Origin: Henricia sp. BOLD:AAB3569
Lineage: Eukaryota > Echinodermata > Asteroidea > Spinulosida > Echinasteridae
Direction: 5' to 3'
Assembly: GCA_037783545.1 (NCBI GenBank)
Contig: JBBELK010001531.1
Span: forward strand, 1 to 64,000
DNA: 64,000 nucleotides
Shown here piece by piece: positions 63,255 to 64,000 of the stretch (its first letter is position 1; the number at the start of each line of letters is the position of its first letter). A program made the position numbers and the translations under genes. The notes under the pieces were generated by a model that ran no database searches, was not told where the DNA came from, and saw nothing but the letters and a program-made list of their open reading frames with translations.

Positions 63255-64000
63255 ATGGCTGCTGTACAACACACTCTCTGCTGTGCTCTACTTGTTTTGC
63301 TTGGTGTTGCTGTCTATGGATCCCAAAGTGCTTATCATTATATACCATCATGTAGGGTTAGTACCAGTGATCCTTATGGTCTACATTTGCAGCAGTTTTC
63401 TGTTAAGATAAGTGAAATCTGGGCTGATTTTTATCTGGATTTTCAACACACTTCGCCAGTCATTGGACCCATGTGCATGTACATGCACTGCATGCTGTTC
63501 ACGGCTGATCGACCCCATTGTGCTGTAATCAAGAGTCTTTGTTCAGGTGGATTAGAGTGGCATGGCATGGTGCATCCAACATGGCTGAATTGTCTACATG
63601 TACATGTACATTGTACAACCACAACCATGAAGTGCAGGAAAGTCAAATTCTCTGGGAGCAGTACTGCGTATTACAGCAACAGCATGGCCACCTTCAACAT
63701 CATCCTATCAGGGGACATTGAGCCAAATCCTGGTCCTGAGCAGACAGAGACAGCTTCAACAGTGAGTAATCAACATGATAACAAACATTCAGGACACATA
63801 CATATTTACATGCAGAATGTAAGAAGTGTCAAGAATAAACTGGACACTTTCCACAGCACTTTTACTGCTAATCTTCATCCAACTGGAGTCTTCAACTGTT
63901 TTGCATTAACCGAGACTTGGCTCAATTCAGATGTTTTGGAGTCTGAGATCAGCATTCCAGATTATACAATTCTCCGGAAGGACAGAGGTACTCGAGGTGG
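63255..64000 (+). CDS. Non-LTR retrotransposon polyprotein, N-terminal 248 residues (partial; signal-like N-terminus, 2A-like motif, endonuclease start)
   Basis: Endonuclease/reverse-transcriptase proteins of this type nick target DNA and copy the element RNA at the nick. I chose the ATG at 63255 because it is the first ATG after the satellite junction and sits in a strong initiation context (A at -3, G at +4). Residues 1-22 look like a signal peptide, with a hydrophobic core LCCALLVLLGVAV and small residues at a possible cleavage point after G22. Residues about 23-143 are Cys/His-rich and unrecognised; I see no PHD, RRM, zinc-knuckle or esterase motif. Residues 144-161 form a 2A-like motif ending NPGP. 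Residues about 181-248 begin an endonuclease domain: Asn188 in QNVRS, the metal-binding Glu220 in ETWLN, and RKDRGTRGG at the window end. No stop or frameshift is present in 248 codons, so this part is intact. The same frame is open upstream into the satellite, with an earlier in-frame ATG at 62979. Confidence 0.85.
   Translation, partial: MAAVQHTLCCALLVLLGVAVYGSQSAYHYIPSCRVSTSDPYGLHLQQFSVKISEIWADFYLDFQHTSPVIGPMCMYMHCMLFTADRPHCAVIKSLCSGGLEWHGMVHPTWLNCLHVHVHCTTTTMKCRKVKFSGSSTAYYSNSMATFNIILSGDIEPNPGPEQTETASTVSNQHDNKHSGHIHIYMQNVRSVKNKLDTFHSTFTANLHPTGVFNCFALTETWLNSDVLESEISIPDYTILRKDRGTRG
63473..63608. repeat. Two CATG/TACATG palindromes inside the retrotransposon ORF
   Basis: GTGCATGTACATGCAC (63473-63488) is a 16-bp perfect palindrome and TACATGTACATGTA (63595-63608) a 14-bp perfect palindrome, about 106 bp apart. 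Both lie in the unrecognised Cys/His-rich region and encode MCMYMHC- and HVHVH-like runs. They may be simple-sequence expansions within the coding region. No function can be assigned. Confidence 0.6.
63684..63737 (+). other. 2A-like ribosome-skipping motif in the retrotransposon ORF
   Basis: Residues 144-161 read MATFNIILSGDIEPNPGP. The C-terminal part fits the 2A consensus D(V/I)ExNPG|P exactly, with a hydrophobic stretch and SG just before it as in active 2A sequences. Such motifs make the ribosome skip the last Gly-Pro bond, so the N-terminal 160 residues would be released from the downstream endonuclease/RT protein. 2A-like motifs are known from non-LTR elements of trypanosomes and marine invertebrates. 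The motif's own Met (63684) also has a strong initiation context and could be an internal start. Activity is inferred from sequence only. Confidence 0.88.
63795..64000 (+). other. Start of apurinic/apyrimidinic-like endonuclease domain (partial)
   Basis: Residues 181-248 of the retrotransposon frame run HIHIYMQNVRSVKNKLD, then FALTETWLN, then an IPDYTILRKDRGTRGG segment. This is the order seen at the N-terminus of the exonuclease-endonuclease-phosphatase fold in APE-type elements. Asn188 and Glu220 correspond to the first two conserved active-site positions. The later catalytic motifs (the GDFN and SDH types) lie past the window end and cannot be checked. Confidence 0.85.

Larger units (their letters stand above)
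63237..64000 (+). mobile_element. 5' part of an APE-type (CR1/L2-like) non-LTR retrotransposon, cut by the window end
   Basis: Satellite sequence ends at about 63236, within CATGCAAAA, and unrelated sequence follows. After only about 18 bp comes an ATG opening a reading frame that stays open to the last base. The translated product has a 2A-like motif and then the beginning of an apurinic-endonuclease-like domain (NVRS then ETWLN), the usual N-terminal domain of the replication protein of APE-type non-LTR elements. The reverse transcriptase, 3' end and target-site duplication would lie beyond the window, so neither completeness nor 3' tail type can be judged. The very short leader means either a naturally short 5' UTR or slight 5' truncation. 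Assignment to CR1/L2 rather than another APE clade rests on the general look of the endonuclease start and is tentative. Confidence 0.85.

Noticed and set aside
63124-63351. Reverse-strand 75-codon frame spanning the array-element junction
   Set aside because: It is half satellite and half antisense of the element's signal-like region, with no recognisable domain.
63443-63721. Open frames of 67 codons on both strands within the retrotransposon region (63518-63721 plus, 63443-63646 minus)
   Set aside because: Both overlap the 248-codon frame that contains the 2A-like and endonuclease motifs; they are out-of-frame shadows.
63255-63737. 2A-like motif as sign of an integrated picornavirus-like sequence
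   Set aside because: The motif is followed directly by an APE-type endonuclease start (NVRS, ETWLN), so the source is a non-LTR retrotransposon; no capsid, helicase or viral polymerase sequence is present.

Overview
The window is almost entirely one tandem satellite array. From base 1 to about 63,236 a unit of about 273 bp (about 47% GC in the consensus I assembled) is repeated head to tail in one orientation. I counted 231 monomer starts; the last monomer is cut after 103 bp. I see no convincing host gene, tRNA, rRNA, CRISPR array or microsatellite inside it. The organism is a eukaryote. The only recognisable protein is the start of an APE-type (CR1/L2-like) non-LTR retrotransposon carrying a 2A-like motif, a combination known from marine invertebrates such as sea urchins, amphioxus and molluscs. 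A marine invertebrate animal is therefore likely, but the species cannot be told.

Layout. (1) 1 to about 10,900: satellite with a 14-monomer, about 3.82 kb higher-order period, and many private 1-bp insertions and deletions, mostly in homopolymers. (2) About 11,000-21,700: cleaner satellite with a 13-monomer (3.57 kb) duplication overlapping a 10-monomer (2.755 kb) duplication. (3) 21,700-32,000: blocks duplicated at 1,644 and 1,647 bp spacing, and one 225-bp monomer that lost 48 bp. (4) 31,500-46,100: blocks at 2,474, 1,103 (four monomers) and about 6,325 bp spacing; a 272-bp monomer class appears here. (5) 46,128-60,387: a 26-monomer, 7,130-bp unit present twice in tandem and almost identical. 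(6) 60,388-63,236: a last stretch of array. (7) 63,237-64,000: 5' part of a non-LTR retrotransposon, running off the window.

Monomers differ in length mainly at one place, the GC-rich segment after GGGACACCCT, giving 272-, 273-, 274- and 279-bp classes. The two longer classes carry a GCGCATGCGC palindrome there. Each typical monomer also holds a perfect TGACTCA heptamer, an 11-bp inverted repeat around a 28-bp AT-rich loop, and single SacI, EagI and NaeI sites.

Because 273 and 279 are multiples of three and one forward frame has no stop, stop-free runs of hundreds of codons occur (up to 838). I read these as a by-product of the repeat, because diagnostic substitutions in that frame are mostly amino-acid changing and the 272/274-bp monomers break the frame. 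The retrotransposon frame (signal-peptide-like N-terminus, 2A-like motif, start of an endonuclease domain) is the only credible coding sequence. It happens to be in frame with the open satellite frame upstream.
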